DNA of 64,000 nt, taken from NCBI GenBank assembly GCA_030065205.1, contig JASJDN010000009.1, positions 1 to 64,000 on the forward strand, given 5' to 3'. The notes under the pieces were generated by a model. The model had not been told where the DNA came from. It searched no databases and saw nothing but the letters and a program-made list of their open reading frames with translations. Source of the stretch: Crocosphaera sp. (GTDB lineage: Bacteria; Cyanobacteriota; Cyanobacteriia; Cyanobacteriales; Microcystaceae). The translations under genes and the position numbers were made by a program. Below are positions 53,422 through 62,099 of the stretch, piece after piece (positions within the stretch are counted from its first letter, which is position 1; the number at the start of each line of letters is the position of its first letter).

Positions 53422-54879
53422 TCAAGACATTTTTTTAGCATTTGCTGCTTCTCCGCAACTTCGAGGAGTGGGAAAAAGTTTACCAGGGTTGGCTAAATTA
53501 TTGGGGTTAAACACTTGTCTTACCCATTGCATGGTTTCTATATCCATTTCATTAAACATATAGGACATATATTCATTTTTATCCGAACCAATTCCATGTT
53601 CTCCTGATAAGCTTCCGCCCAATTCTACACAGAGTTTGAGAATTTCTCCCCCTAATTTTTCTACTTCTTCCCATTGTCCAGAAACCGCATTATCATACAA
53701 AATTAACGGGTGTAAATTACCGTCTCCGGCATGGAAAACATTAGCAATGCGATAACCATGTTCTGCTCCTAATTGATTGATTTTTTCGAGAACATTGGCT
53801 AATTGTGTGCGAGGAACCACTCCATCCTGAACAAAATAATCAGGACTAATATTACCTGCAGCCGCAAAGGCTTCTTTTCTGCCTTTCCAAAGTTTTAAAC
53901 GGGTTTCTAAATCATTGGCGGTCGTAATTTCTCTTGCTCCATTTTTGCGACAAATCTCTGCCACTTTTTCTTTATAAGCTGCCACTTCAACGGATAATCC
54001 ATCTAATTCTACTAATAAAATAGCTGCGGCATCCCGTGGATAACAATTGGTTTTAACCGTATCTTCGACTGCATTAATACAGAAATTATCCATAATTTCC
54101 ATACCGGCTGGAATGATACCAGAACTAATAATATCTGCCACCGCTTGTCCGGCGGATTTAACAGTCGTAAAATCAGCTAAAACAACACAGATGGTTTCAG
54201 GGGTTTTGAGAATTTTTAGAGTAACTTCTGTTGCTATTCCTAACGTTCCTTCTGACCCCACAAACAAACCGGTTAAATCATACCCTGGCATTTCAGGAAT
54301 GCTACCCCCAACTTCAATAATTGACCCATCCGGAATGACTAATTTTAACCCTAAAACATGATTCGTTGTTACCCCATATTTTAAACAATGAACCCCCCCA
54401 GAATTTTCTGCTACATTACCCCCAATGGAGCAAATAATCTGACTAGAAGGGTCTGGCGCGTAATAAAAACCAGCACCACTAACGGCTTGAGTTACCCAAT
54501 TATTAATCACTCCTGGTTGTACGGTCACCCGTTGATTTTCTAAATCAATATTAAGAATTTGTTTCATGCGGGCCGTGACAATTAACACACAATCTTCTAC
54601 GGGTAATGCGCCTCCCGATAGTCCGGTACCAGCACCCCTGGCTACCCAAGGAATTTGATGGTCGTGACAAATTTTAACGGCGGCAGCCACTTCTTCGGTG
54701 GTACGCGGTAAAACGACGAGTGCAGGACGTTGACGGTAGGCGGTTAAGCCATCACATTCATAGGTTAAGAGTTCTTCTTTACGACGAATGACTCCATCTT
54801 TACCGATAGCTGTTTCTAGGGCTTTGATGATGGGTCGCCATTTTTTATCCGTGTCGTTTAAAATTCGATTTAATAACAT
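53422..54879 (-). CDS. glcD: FAD-linked oxidase GlcD (glycolate dehydrogenase subunit type)
   Basis: 485 aa. The FAD-binding PCMH domain has ARGAGTGLSGGALP and the PGVINNWVTQAV..GFYYAPDPSS region; the C-terminal domain carries the substrate/metal histidines in NVFHAGDGNLHP and GEHGIGSDK. Family: glycolate, D-lactate and similar 2-hydroxyacid dehydrogenases. In cyanobacteria this supports photorespiration. No GlcE or GlcF gene is next to it, as usual in this phylum. Confidence 0.9.
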   Translation of the reverse strand: MLLNRILNDTDKKWRPIIKALETAIGKDGVIRRKEELLTYECDGLTAYRQRPALVVLPRTTEEVAAAVKICHDHQIPWVARGAGTGLSGGALPVEDCVLIVTARMKQILNIDLENQRVTVQPGVINNWVTQAVSGAGFYYAPDPSSQIICSIGGNVAENSGGVHCLKYGVTTNHVLGLKLVIPDGSIIEVGGSIPEMPGYDLTGLFVGSEGTLGIATEVTLKILKTPETICVVLADFTTVKSAGQAVADIISSGIIPAGMEIMDNFCINAVEDTVKTNCYPRDAAAILLVELDGLSVEVAAYKEKVAEICRKNGAREITTANDLETRLKLWKGRKEAFAAAGNISPDYFVQDGVVPRTQLANVLEKINQLGAEHGYRIANVFHAGDGNLHPLILYDNAVSGQWEEVEKLGGEILKLCVELGGSLSGEHGIGSDKNEYMSYMFNEMDIETMQWVRQVFNPNNLANPGKLFPTPRSCGEAANAKKMS

Positions 54880-55025
54880 GGGGTTAGGATTAATTCTTGT
54901 GTTTTATTGTAGCTGATTTGTTCCATCTGAGGGAGAAAAGAGAATTTAACGAAGTCAGAAGTTATTTTTATAGTAAAGTTATCAATCCCATAAGCTATGA
55001 TAGATCAAAATTAGGAAATAACTAG

Positions 55026-55238
55026 ATGCTAGAAATTAACAAAAGTTATGTCTTAGACAAAAATAATAATCCGATCGCAGTACAGATTCCTATTGCTGAA
55101 TTTGAAAAACTAGAAGAAATTATCGAAGATTATGGACTAGGAAAACTGATAGAAGAAGTAGAGAATGATAAACCCTTGTCCAAACAAGAAGCCTTAAAGT
55201 ATCTAAAATCAATTAGAAATAAAAATGTGGGAAATTAA
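55026..55238 (+). CDS. Phd/RelB-like antitoxin (orphan)
   Basis: 70 aa. SYVLDKNNNPIAVQIPIAEFEKLEEII is the beta-strand DNA-binding start found in short antitoxins; the C-terminal half (LIEEVENDKPLSKQEALKYL) is the toxin-binding helix region. It overlaps by 14 nt the start of a RelE-like remnant. The antitoxin appears intact. Confidence 0.8.
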   Translation: MLEINKSYVLDKNNNPIAVQIPIAEFEKLEEIIEDYGLGKLIEEVENDKPLSKQEALKYLKSIRNKNVGN

Positions 55239-55323
55239 ATACACTAAAAGATTTTTAAAAGAATTAGCCTCTATTTATCAGAGAGTTGCACATCGTAGAG
55301 AAATTGACAAAATTTTTCCTTAA
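55225..55323 (+). pseudogene. RelE toxin gene with in-frame internal deletion
   Basis: A 32-residue product, MWEIKYTKRFLKELASIYQ joined to RVAHRREIDKIFP. These are the first helix-strand part and the final strand of RelE-type toxins; about 55 residues between them, carrying the catalytic arginines/lysines, are missing. The frame is kept, so a small peptide could be made but cannot be an RNase. Its start lies inside the antitoxin end, as in intact modules. Confidence 0.8.
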
Positions 55324-55336
55324 CTACGAACTCGGA

Positions 55337-55786
55337 TTAATTCTCTTCTGCAAACATTGCTTGTCGCTGGTTAACCACCGGCCAGTCTTCATTTTCTCCT
55401 CCAATAATCAACTTTTTAATCACAATTAATTCTTGACTCAATTGAGTTAAAGCATTGATCAAAATATCGAGAGCGATTAAATCACTGGTGCCAAGATCAA
55501 ACCAACAACGACCCCACACCCCTTCGTATTCAAACTCAGCCATATTGTGCATCGGGGCCATCATCATCTCATCAGAAACTTGGGTATTATACTCCATATA
55601 ACTAATTTCTACACCCATGTCTTGGACTTGGAGATTTTCTGCATTAAACCCCCCTAATTTACCTAAATAAAACCAAGAATTAAACACCTCTTCTACGTAC
55701 TGTCTTTCCATAGGAGAAGGAACAGTTTCAAACTCTAACCAAACCCATAAATCAAAGGGATTAAACTCTCTAAATTGAACTTTCAT
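55337..55786 (-). CDS. DUF3531 family protein
   Basis: 149 aa. Very well conserved family of cyanobacteria and plastids: MKVQFREFNPFDLWVWLEFE, EVFNSWFYLGKLGGFNAENLQVQD, MHNMAEFEYEGVWGRCWFDLGTSDLIALD and GGENEDWPVVNQ all match. The function is unknown. Lies 11 bp after the CPBP gene on the same strand. Confidence 0.88.
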   Translation of the reverse strand: MKVQFREFNPFDLWVWLEFETVPSPMERQYVEEVFNSWFYLGKLGGFNAENLQVQDMGVEISYMEYNTQVSDEMMMAPMHNMAEFEYEGVWGRCWFDLGTSDLIALDILINALTQLSQELIVIKKLIIGGENEDWPVVNQRQAMFAEEN

Positions 55787-55797
55787 AAAACAATCAA

Positions 55798-56367
55798 CTA
55801 AGAAGTAACATCACTACTTTTATTACTAAATTTCCAGATCACACTTGATATCCAATTAGTAATAATATGAGCCACAATCGGGACTAATAAATTATCAGTT
55901 ATTAAGGCACTATAACCAAGAGCAAATCCCACTAAAGTTGCCCAAACCACATAAGGCCATTGTTGAGAACCACTTAAATGTAATACCCCAAACACTAAAC
56001 TGGAAACAATAACAGCCAATAGATCATAGCCCAAGGCCGGTAACATAACACCCCGAAACAATAACTCTTCACTAAGGCCAGGTAATAAACCCAACCAGAT
56101 TAAATCGGGCCAAACTAAGGGTTTTAAAACTAACTGTAAATAAGAGTCGGCACTGTGACGATAAGCCGGCCACAAACGATAGACAATACTACTAGCAACA
56201 ATAATGATACCGGCTAAGGCAACCCCATAGAGTAGGCCATCAACAGATAACTGAATTTTTATCAGAGCAATAGAACCAAAATATTGCCAAATCTTGGCAA
56301 TAATTAACAAAATAATGGCCGTCACCCCCATCACCACTAAAATTTGGGTACGGGTTAACGGTTCCAT
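55798..56367 (-). CDS. CPBP (CAAX-like) intramembrane metalloprotease family
   Basis: 189 aa from ATG 56367. An upstream start at 56466 would overlap DUF3326 by 83 nt and add a non-hydrophobic leader, so I reject it. Five hydrophobic helices. The motif EELLFRG (Glu-Glu-x3-Arg) and the later FGVLHLSG and WATLVGFALGYS with His are the Abi/CPBP active-site signature. Substrate unknown. DUF3531 lies 11 bp downstream and DUF3326 16 bp upstream, so these three may be an operon. Confidence 0.85.
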   Translation of the reverse strand: MEPLTRTQILVVMGVTAIILLIIAKIWQYFGSIALIKIQLSVDGLLYGVALAGIIIVASSIVYRLWPAYRHSADSYLQLVLKPLVWPDLIWLGLLPGLSEELLFRGVMLPALGYDLLAVIVSSLVFGVLHLSGSQQWPYVVWATLVGFALGYSALITDNLLVPIVAHIITNWISSVIWKFSNKSSDVTS

Positions 56368-56383
56368 ATCGGACGAGTTGGGA

Positions 56384-57436
56384 TTAGTCACAGGCTTGAG
56401 AAAGAGGGGAAACAACGGGACGTAAGGCATCAGCACTAATGCCGGCTTTATGAGCCAACAAGACACCCAACGCCTCTAAATACGAGTTTACCGTAATTGC
56501 CTCCATTCCCAAGTCTTCGGGGGTTACATTCAACGTGGTTGTATTGTCCCTGACAGCGATGATGCGGGTGTGACGCTGACTCAAACTGAGTATGGCACTC
56601 CCACCACAAGCGGTTTGAGGAATAACCAAAGCATCCACTTCATCGGCCCAAATACTATGGGGTTGAGGTTGAGTAACAAATTGAGGCGCACGGCTTAATC
56701 CCACTAAGACACAGGGTAGAAAGGTATAGCCTAACTCTTCTGCTGCTGCACGGGGGGAAATCGTATCATCCACAGCTAAGGGTTCTAACGCGGGTGCATG
56801 GGCGCAAGGGACGGCAAATTGACGGACAATAAGGTGAGAAATGACCGCTTCGGCACCGGCTAAGGGGTCAACCCCTTGGCCATGACGATAATTATCGAGT
56901 GCTAGGGTTTCTATCTCATCGGGGAAACGAGCGACAACGGCGATCGCTTCTGCTTTACTTTTCGTCATTAACTGTTCTGCCGCTCTGAGCAAACTGTCGG
57001 GGTGGCCAATGGTCCCCCAACTGGCTCCAGAATGGGCGGTACGCAGTTCTACCTGTAATGGGTTATCCGTGACCACATAATCCGTTAACGTCAGTCCTAG
57101 GGTCGCTCTAGTGGCATCTGCTGCTTGAATATGACGGGTTCTTAATTCTGGCTCGATACCTTGATCTAAAATTAAGCCCACTCGGTTCTGATGGACGGGT
57201 TTAAGTCCCCAGTCTCCTTGGGCAAAGCGGTCTAACCCATACCCTTCTACATAAAAAACATTGTCTAAGGGCCAATAGAGTTGCGCCCCGTTGAGGACAT
57301 TGGGATGAGTGATCAGGCGATCGCAAACTTTGGCCATCGCTTTCGCTACAGGTAAAGCGTCTCCGGCATATCCACCAATGGCCGCCCCAATACCCGTAGG
57401 AACGATTAATATGGCTGTGTAGGGACGATGAATCAA
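56384..57436 (-). CDS. DUF3326 domain protein
   Basis: 350 aa. Features of the family: RPYTAILIVPTGIGAAIGGYAGDALPVA at the start, then DNVFYVEGYGLDRFAQG, LRTAHSGASWGTIGHPDSLLRAAEQL and DNYRHGQGVDPLAGAEAVISH. Conserved in cyanobacteria and plants, function unknown. The start is TTG at 57436, directly after the stop of a 57-aa gene with AAGGA 7 nt upstream; translational coupling is likely. Confidence 0.85.
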   Translation of the reverse strand: MIHRPYTAILIVPTGIGAAIGGYAGDALPVAKAMAKVCDRLITHPNVLNGAQLYWPLDNVFYVEGYGLDRFAQGDWGLKPVHQNRVGLILDQGIEPELRTRHIQAADATRATLGLTLTDYVVTDNPLQVELRTAHSGASWGTIGHPDSLLRAAEQLMTKSKAEAIAVVARFPDEIETLALDNYRHGQGVDPLAGAEAVISHLIVRQFAVPCAHAPALEPLAVDDTISPRAAAEELGYTFLPCVLVGLSRAPQFVTQPQPHSIWADEVDALVIPQTACGGSAILSLSQRHTRIIAVRDNTTTLNVTPEDLGMEAITVNSYLEALGVLLAHKAGISADALRPVVSPLSQACD

Positions 57437-57610
57437 TTAGGTATCCTTGGTAACAATGGCTTCTACTTGAGCAGTTTGTTTGGCTTTATCCACCTTGGTG
57501 ATAGCCCAACGTAGGGGTTTTCCCTGTTGTTGTAGGGTGGTTTCCACTTCTTTGACTGTCAAGGGAGTTTGCTGGAGATCAATCTCGGCTTCGATGAAAT
57601 GGGTGGTCAT
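57437..57610 (-). CDS. 57-aa conserved small protein coupled to DUF3326
   Basis: ATG at 57610. The product begins MTTHFIEAEIDLQQTPLTVK, has a middle TTLQQQGKPLRWAITKVD and ends KQTAQVEAIVTKDT; a short alpha-beta protein without a transmembrane helix. Its TAA is followed with no gap by the TTG of DUF3326. Below common ORF size cutoffs, so it may be missed. Function unknown, but coupling points to a joint role. Confidence 0.7.
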   Translation of the reverse strand: MTTHFIEAEIDLQQTPLTVKEVETTLQQQGKPLRWAITKVDKAKQTAQVEAIVTKDT

Positions 57611-57777
57611 AATTAGATTTATCTAATAAATTGTACATAGTCCTCAGTCTATCAGTCTTCTTAACCTGATGTTATCTCTAAAGTTGTACAAAAAAATAAC
57701 ATAAAAACAAACACTAAAAATAACATCCCTCCTTTATCGTAGTAATCAAGAGAGCAAAAACAAATTTGAGTAAGGCA

Positions 57778-58449
57778 ATGACGGCATATAGTTCCTTGAA
57801 ACCCAATCTATACTATCCAGGTGAGACACCTACCAAATCCTTCCATCCTTCCATTGATAGCAAACTCAAGCGGGGAGTCGATATTATGGGAGCGTTAGTG
57901 GGATTGATGATCACGGTGATCATCGCTATCCCTATTATGATTATTATGGCTATTTCAGATCCCGGTCCCCTGCTTTACAGTCAAGTTCGTTGTGGGTTAC
58001 ATGGCCGACCGTTCCGTATCTGGAAATTCCGCTCTATGGTGGTTGGGGCTGATAAAATGAAGCATTTAGTGAAAAATGAAGCGCAAGGACATATTTTTAA
58101 GAATACTAACGACCCTCGTATTACCTGTTTAGGGGCGTTTTTGAGAAAAACCAGTTTAGATGAGTTTCCTCAGTTTTGGAATGTGTTGATGGGAGATATG
58201 AGTTTAGTGGGAACCCGTCCCCCTACCGTAGATGAAGTAGAAAAATATGATCCTCATCACTGGCAACGACTAAATGTTAAACCTGGAATTACAGGGGAAT
58301 GGCAAGTTAATGGCCGCTCAAGTATTAAAGATTTTGAAGATATTGTCCAAATGGATCTTCACTATCAACAAAAATGGTCTTTATGGTATGACCTGAATCT
58401 AATTATCAAAACCGTTCTAGTTGTTGTTAACAAAGATGGGGCTTACTAA
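57778..58449 (+). CDS. Undecaprenyl-phosphate sugar phosphotransferase (bacterial sugar transferase)
   Basis: 223 aa from ATG 57778 (an in-frame TTG at 57766 would add four residues). Starts exopolysaccharide or lipid-linked sugar synthesis by moving a sugar-phosphate to undecaprenyl-P. One membrane helix (about 33-55) precedes the catalytic domain: DPGPLLYSQVRCG, WKFRSM, FLRKTSLDEFPQFWNVLMGDMS, VGTRPP and PGITGEWQVNGRS. It lacks the N-terminal helix cluster of WbaP-type enzymes, so it is the short form. Convergent with the glycosyltransferase gene. Confidence 0.92.
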   Translation: MTAYSSLKPNLYYPGETPTKSFHPSIDSKLKRGVDIMGALVGLMITVIIAIPIMIIMAISDPGPLLYSQVRCGLHGRPFRIWKFRSMVVGADKMKHLVKNEAQGHIFKNTNDPRITCLGAFLRKTSLDEFPQFWNVLMGDMSLVGTRPPTVDEVEKYDPHHWQRLNVKPGITGEWQVNGRSSIKDFEDIVQMDLHYQQKWSLWYDLNLIIKTVLVVVNKDGAY

Positions 58450-58495
58450 GTTTATGTTTTTGGCTATACTTTCCCTCAGATAACACCGTCTTAAT

Positions 58496-59707
58496 TCAAG
58501 AACAGAATGGTTCTAATACTTGAGATAAAATGGTAGCCATTGATTCTAAGCTGTATGTCTGAATACATCTTTTTCTAGCTTGTTCTCCTTGTGCTTTTGC
58601 TTCTTCTAAATGATTAAAAATCCAATTAATTTTATCAGCTAATTGTTCAGGGGAACTCGGCTCAACTAAGTAGCCAGTATCCCCTAGAATTTTGGGTATA
58701 TCCCCCACTTTTGTTGCTAAAATAGGCTTGGCCATGGCCATCCCATCACTCAATTTTAAGGGAAATTGAGCTTTTGTTGATGGGGTATCTTGTTGAGGGA
58801 CGACTACTAAATCAGCAGCAGAAACGATTTCTGGCATAGCTTTCACTGGAGATTTAGGCAGTTGAATTAACCATTTTCCCCAGGTTTCTTGCAATTTTTT
58901 ATCATAATTATCATAGGGACTTCCTCCAACAATGACTAATTTTAATTCGGGATTATTCAGTTTTTCTAAGGCCATTAAAACATCCTCTACCCCTTTGTAG
59001 GGACGGGGTGCGCCAGGAAACATTAAGATTTTATAATCGTCTAAGTTATATTTTTGGCGACTCTTTTGGGAATCATATTTTTGGGGATCAAATAAGTCTG
59101 TATCTTTGCCATTGGGAATATAAATACCCCCAAACCGTTGTTGAATAAATTGGGTGTGTAGGGTGATTTGATCCGCTAAAGAAACTAGGTTTTCTATCTT
59201 TTGTAAATAGAAAGGATGATCGGGATGTTGTAGGGGTGCTTTGCCTTTAAATAAATCCTCAATAAACCCTTTTACTGTAAAATTATATCGCCAATCATCT
59301 CCTCCAAACCAACTCATTTCCCAATCATCAATATCCACAATTAAGGGACGATGACTTAGATATTTTTTGAGCAAAGCAATACCATAACTACTGGGTTTTA
59401 ATTTAACAGCATAAAGAATATCTCCGTCAATTTTAGGTAATAATTGTTTCAGCGATCGCCAGGTTCCTCCAAATCCTGTATAGTAGGGACAAGGAATAGA
59501 AGTAATCGGTAAATCTTGGGGTAACTCGGATAACCCATTTTCTTCATAAGCAATGCCGAAAATCTTGACGTTATGTCCTAATTTTTGTAAAGCTTGTGTT
59601 AGTAAAAAAGGCCGAATTGCTCCACCCCATCTTCCTGCACCTTTACTAGATAAATCACTGACAATTAGAGAAATGTTCAATTTATGATTAGGTTGAATCA
59701 TAGTCAT
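58496..59707 (-). CDS. GT4-like glycosyltransferase
   Basis: 403 aa, two Rossmann domains (GT-B fold). N-terminal: SDLSSKGAGRWGGAIRPFLLTQAL. C-terminal: nucleotide-sugar contact LMFPGAPRPYKGVEDVLMALEKL and the EX7E-like DTPSTKAQFPLKLSDGMAMAKPILATKVGDIPEIL-type region (here DIPKILGDTGYLV). Substrate unknown. It likely works on the polysaccharide built by the adjacent sugar transferase; the genes are convergent. Confidence 0.88.
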   Translation of the reverse strand: MTMIQPNHKLNISLIVSDLSSKGAGRWGGAIRPFLLTQALQKLGHNVKIFGIAYEENGLSELPQDLPITSIPCPYYTGFGGTWRSLKQLLPKIDGDILYAVKLKPSSYGIALLKKYLSHRPLIVDIDDWEMSWFGGDDWRYNFTVKGFIEDLFKGKAPLQHPDHPFYLQKIENLVSLADQITLHTQFIQQRFGGIYIPNGKDTDLFDPQKYDSQKSRQKYNLDDYKILMFPGAPRPYKGVEDVLMALEKLNNPELKLVIVGGSPYDNYDKKLQETWGKWLIQLPKSPVKAMPEIVSAADLVVVPQQDTPSTKAQFPLKLSDGMAMAKPILATKVGDIPKILGDTGYLVEPSSPEQLADKINWIFNHLEEAKAQGEQARKRCIQTYSLESMATILSQVLEPFCS

Positions 59708-59746
59708 AATAATAAGAATAATTCTAAATTTAGCCTCTTAAAAATA

Positions 59747-60067
59747 TTATTGAAGTTGTTGATTTAACCAACTAAGATAATCTTGACTTCCTTCCGAAAT
59801 CGGTAAAGTAATAATTTCAGGAACTTCATAGGGATGAATTTCTTGAATTGTCTTTTCTAAAGTTTGATAATTATTTTGATGACTTTTAATTAAACAAATA
59901 CATTCTTCATCTTTACATAGCTCATTTTCCCAGTAATAATAACTCCTAACCGACTCAATAATTTGTACACAACCTGCTAATTTTTTCGCCAACAAAGTTT
60001 TGGCAATTTGTTCAGCAGTTTCCTTTTTTGGTGTGGTTGTTATGACAACAATAAATGATGATGACAT
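59747..60067 (-). CDS. cutA: Divalent cation tolerance protein CutA
   Basis: 106 aa, the trimeric CutA fold. Signature motifs: VVITTTPKKETAEQIAKTLL, LAGCVQIIESVRSYYYWENEL with the conserved cysteine, and IQEIHPYEVPEIITLPI. The family binds metals and is linked to copper tolerance or signalling; the mechanism is not settled. Start ATG 60067. Confidence 0.95.
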   Translation of the reverse strand: MSSSFIVVITTTPKKETAEQIAKTLLAKKLAGCVQIIESVRSYYYWENELCKDEECICLIKSHQNNYQTLEKTIQEIHPYEVPEIITLPISEGSQDYLSWLNQQLQ

Positions 60068-60208
60068 AAACTATATTTTCTATCTAGATTGCAGTTACGT
60101 TTGATGTTAGAACAAATGACGATCTAAATTATATCAGAATAATAGTTCTGAATTTGATCAGAATGGGTTACAATTTTTTCGTGTCTATTATTTGAAAATT
60201 ATTAGCTT

Positions 60209-61081
60209 ATGCTTCTACCAAAATCTAAATTAGGACGTTTTTCCCATTGGAGTTTAGCTAAAATATTAATGTATATTGGGGTATTGATTACATTATGTTG
60301 GTTGTTTATTGCTTTATTTGCTCCTATTTTAGAAGGGATTGGTTTTCTACAAAATCCCACAGATTTATTAAGTAATATTCCTGGAGAGTCTCCTAGTTTA
60401 CGTCATTGGTTGGGAACCAATGTTCGAGGATATGATGTATTTTCTCGTACGCTTTTGGGTTCACAAGCTGCTTTAAAAGTTGTTTTTTTGGCAACTATTT
60501 TATCCATAATTGTTGGTGTACCTTTAGGATTAATCAGTGGATATTTAGGCGGGAAAGTAGATAAAATTTTATTGTTTTTTATGGATACTATCTATACAAT
60601 TCCTGGTCTACTATTGTCAGTGACTTTGGCTTTTATTTTAGGAAGAGGAATTTTGAATGTGGCAATTGCAGTCAGTATTGCCTACATTCCTCAGTATTAT
60701 CGGATTGTTCGGAACCATACCACCAGTGTTAAAAATGAGTTATTTATCGAAGCAGCAAAAGCGATGGGAGCAACCCCCACTCGTGTTTTATCTCGCTATC
60801 TATTTCTTAATGTTATTCAAAGCGTTCCTGTGGTCTTTACGTTAAACGCTGCTGATGCTATTTTGGTATTAGGGGGATTGGGTTTTTTGGGCTTAGGATT
60901 ACCCGAAGAAGTTCCCGAATGGGGACACGATCTCAAAGAAGCATTACCTGATTTGTCTACAGGTATTTGGTGGACAACTTTATTCCCTGGAATGGCCATG
61001 ACCTCAATGGTGGTAGGATTATCCTTTATCGGGGAAGGTATTAGTGAAATGTTTAACCCTGCTTTACGTAATAAACGATGA
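60209..61081 (+). CDS. DppC-like ABC transporter permease
   Basis: 290 aa, six helices. The EAA loop is EAAKAMGATPTRVLSRYLFLNV. N-terminal cytoplasmic extension and FWALLAPI-like start (LFIALFAPILEGIG) fit the DppC/OppC group for peptides or nickel. The partner permease and ATPase are not in the window. Its end overlaps the start of thiL by 4 nt (ATGA), so the two genes are translationally coupled, though functionally unrelated. Confidence 0.88.
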   Translation: MLLPKSKLGRFSHWSLAKILMYIGVLITLCWLFIALFAPILEGIGFLQNPTDLLSNIPGESPSLRHWLGTNVRGYDVFSRTLLGSQAALKVVFLATILSIIVGVPLGLISGYLGGKVDKILLFFMDTIYTIPGLLLSVTLAFILGRGILNVAIAVSIAYIPQYYRIVRNHTTSVKNELFIEAAKAMGATPTRVLSRYLFLNVIQSVPVVFTLNAADAILVLGGLGFLGLGLPEEVPEWGHDLKEALPDLSTGIWWTTLFPGMAMTSMVVGLSFIGEGISEMFNPALRNKR

Positions 61082-62058
61082 AAATTAAAGATATTGGGGA
61101 ACAAGGACTGCTCAAAAAATTACAAGGTTTTTGTCCCCATGATATAATTGGGGACGATGGAGCCGTTTTAGGGATTGATCCTCAACAGCAGTTGGTGGTT
61201 ACTACCGATGTTTTGGTGGATGGAGTCCACTTTAGCGACACAACTACCCCCCCCGAATCTGTGGGTTGGCGTGCGATCGCGGCTAATTTGTCGGATCTCG
61301 CAGCCATGGGAGCAACACCCCTAGGAGTTACTGTTGGCCTAGCTTTACCTGGAAAATTATCCGTTGATTGGGTAGAGCGTTTGTACCAAGGAATGAGACA
61401 ACTGTTAGCTCAATCTAATACACCCATCGTTGGGGGAGATATCTGTCGTTCTCAAGTTATAACGATTAGCATTACGGCCTTAGGACAAGCTTCTCCCAAT
61501 CATATTATCAAACGGTCTACGGCTCAACCTGGAAATGTGATTGTTACGACAGGGTATCATGGGATGTCACGTACAGGTTTAGAGTTATTGCTTAATCCCC
61601 ATCTAGAAGTTGAGATGAGTCCAGAAACCCGTCATCGATTCATTCATGCTCATCAATACCCTCAACCCCGTTTAGATGTGCTGCCCCATCTTGGGGAGAT
61701 TATGGCGAAGGATACCATTACAGGGATGGATAGTAGTGATGGGTTAGGGGATGCGCTTATGCAAATTTGTGCCATGAGCCAGGTGGGCGCACAGATACAG
61801 TTATCCCAACTACCATGCCTATCCATGATATCACAGTGGTTTAATTGTGAGCAAGCTTTAAATTGGGTGTTGTATGGGGGAGAAGATTTTGAATTAGTGT
61901 TATGTTTAGCAGAAGAAAAGGCCAAGAAACTGGTTACAGCATTAGGGAAAGAAGCGAAAATTATCGGCAAAATTATTGAAGAGCAATCAGTCACGTTAAT
62001 CGATGAAAATCAACAAAAATCTTTGAGTTTCGCAAAAACTTTTCAGCACTTCTCATAA
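61078..62058 (+). CDS. thiL: Thiamine-monophosphate kinase
   Basis: 326 aa. Phosphorylates thiamine phosphate to thiamine diphosphate. Motifs: IGDDGAVL, VVTTDVLVDGVHF, NLSDLAAMGATPLGV and VGGDICRS with metal-binding Asp residues; the later MDSSDGLGDAL and LYGGEDFELVL are also conserved. The supply of thiamine diphosphate is needed by IlvB, among others. Overlaps the preceding permease by 4 nt. Confidence 0.96.
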   Translation: MKIKDIGEQGLLKKLQGFCPHDIIGDDGAVLGIDPQQQLVVTTDVLVDGVHFSDTTTPPESVGWRAIAANLSDLAAMGATPLGVTVGLALPGKLSVDWVERLYQGMRQLLAQSNTPIVGGDICRSQVITISITALGQASPNHIIKRSTAQPGNVIVTTGYHGMSRTGLELLLNPHLEVEMSPETRHRFIHAHQYPQPRLDVLPHLGEIMAKDTITGMDSSDGLGDALMQICAMSQVGAQIQLSQLPCLSMISQWFNCEQALNWVLYGGEDFELVLCLAEEKAKKLVTALGKEAKIIGKIIEEQSVTLIDENQQKSLSFAKTFQHFS

Positions 62059-62099
62059 GAGTTATCATCTCTAAAAAATATTAAAACTTAGGTGAAAGC

